Part shown: one piece after another, positions 63,990-64,000 of the stretch
Numbering within the stretch: position 1 is the first letter of the stretch
How the letters are laid out: every line of letters starts with the position of its first letter
DNA from: Struthio camelus
Lineage: Eukaryota; Chordata; Aves; Struthioniformes; Struthionidae
NCBI RefSeq assembly: GCF_040807025.1
Contig: NC_090946.1
Span: 5,250,001 to 5,314,000 of the forward strand
Reading direction: 5' to 3'
DNA length: 64,000 bases
Program-made: the position numbers and the translations under genes
Notes under the pieces: model-generated
Told to the model about the DNA's origin: nothing
Database searches by the model: none
What the model saw: the letters and a program-made list of their open reading frames with translations, nothing else

Positions 63990-64000
63990 GTGAGGGGAAG

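Larger units (their letters stand above)
63000..64000. promoter_or_regulatory. CpG island at the TALDO1 5' end
   Basis: CpG density and GC content rise sharply from about 63020 and stay high to the window end, in contrast to the AT-rich DNA before it. The island covers the TALDO1 promoter and first exon. Its 5' half (63000-63540) has no recognised gene, only long open frames on both strands that GC-rich DNA produces by chance. Confidence 0.85.

Noticed and set aside
63670..63993. 107-codon frame overlapping the TALDO1 first exon
   Set aside because: It is a shadow in another frame. The [13 protein letters not shown] frame is the one matching transaldolase.
1..64000. CRISPR arrays, operons, phage genes, endogenous retroviruses, tRNA or rRNA genes
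   Set aside because: I saw no regularly spaced repeats, no retroviral gag/pol/env frames or LTR pairs, and no recognisable tRNA or rRNA. This is ordinary vertebrate intron-rich DNA.

Overview
This is vertebrate nuclear DNA, most likely from a bird. The evidence is split genes with GT-AG introns, CpG-poor flanks with one strong CpG island at a promoter, no bacterial-style gene packing, and a CR1-type LINE fragment ending in the 8-bp CACAGAAT microsatellite typical of bird and reptile CR1 elements (about 33829-34077). Interspersed repeats are sparse, as in bird genomes. I cannot name the species.

Nearly the whole window is one plus-strand gene, which I read as EPS8L2 (EPS8-like 2). It has 20 coding exons from the ATG at 7597 to the TAA at 59852-59854. 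All splice phases join cleanly into 2,223 nt (740 codons plus stop), close to the roughly 715-residue mammalian protein. Exons 3-7 encode the N-terminal PTB domain, exons 8-13 the conserved middle with a lysine-rich tract, exon 14 a variable linker, exons 15-16 the SH3 domain, and exons 18-20 the C-terminal actin-binding (SAM/PNT-like) module.

Layout: 1-7575 is upstream sequence with no gene I recognise and possibly an unseen 5' UTR exon. 7576-9651 holds the first two coding exons. 9652-30440 is a 20.8-kb intron with a (CA)17 microsatellite, palindromes and old repeats. 30441-59854 holds the other 18 exons. 59855 to about 62450 is AT-rich 3' UTR and flank with several AATAAA signals. From about 63000 to the end is a CpG island holding a CCAAT/GC-box promoter and the first coding exon of TALDO1 (transaldolase) at 63893-63989.

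EPS8L2 followed by TALDO1 in the same direction is also the human 11p15.5 order. The two genes are neighbours but functionally unrelated: one is an actin regulator, the other a pentose-phosphate enzyme. I found no novel gene system. The odder signals are non-coding: a pair of abutting perfect hairpins at 5236-5284, two further perfect inverted repeats, isolated CpG clusters, and a scattered family of degenerate palindromic MITE-like fossils.
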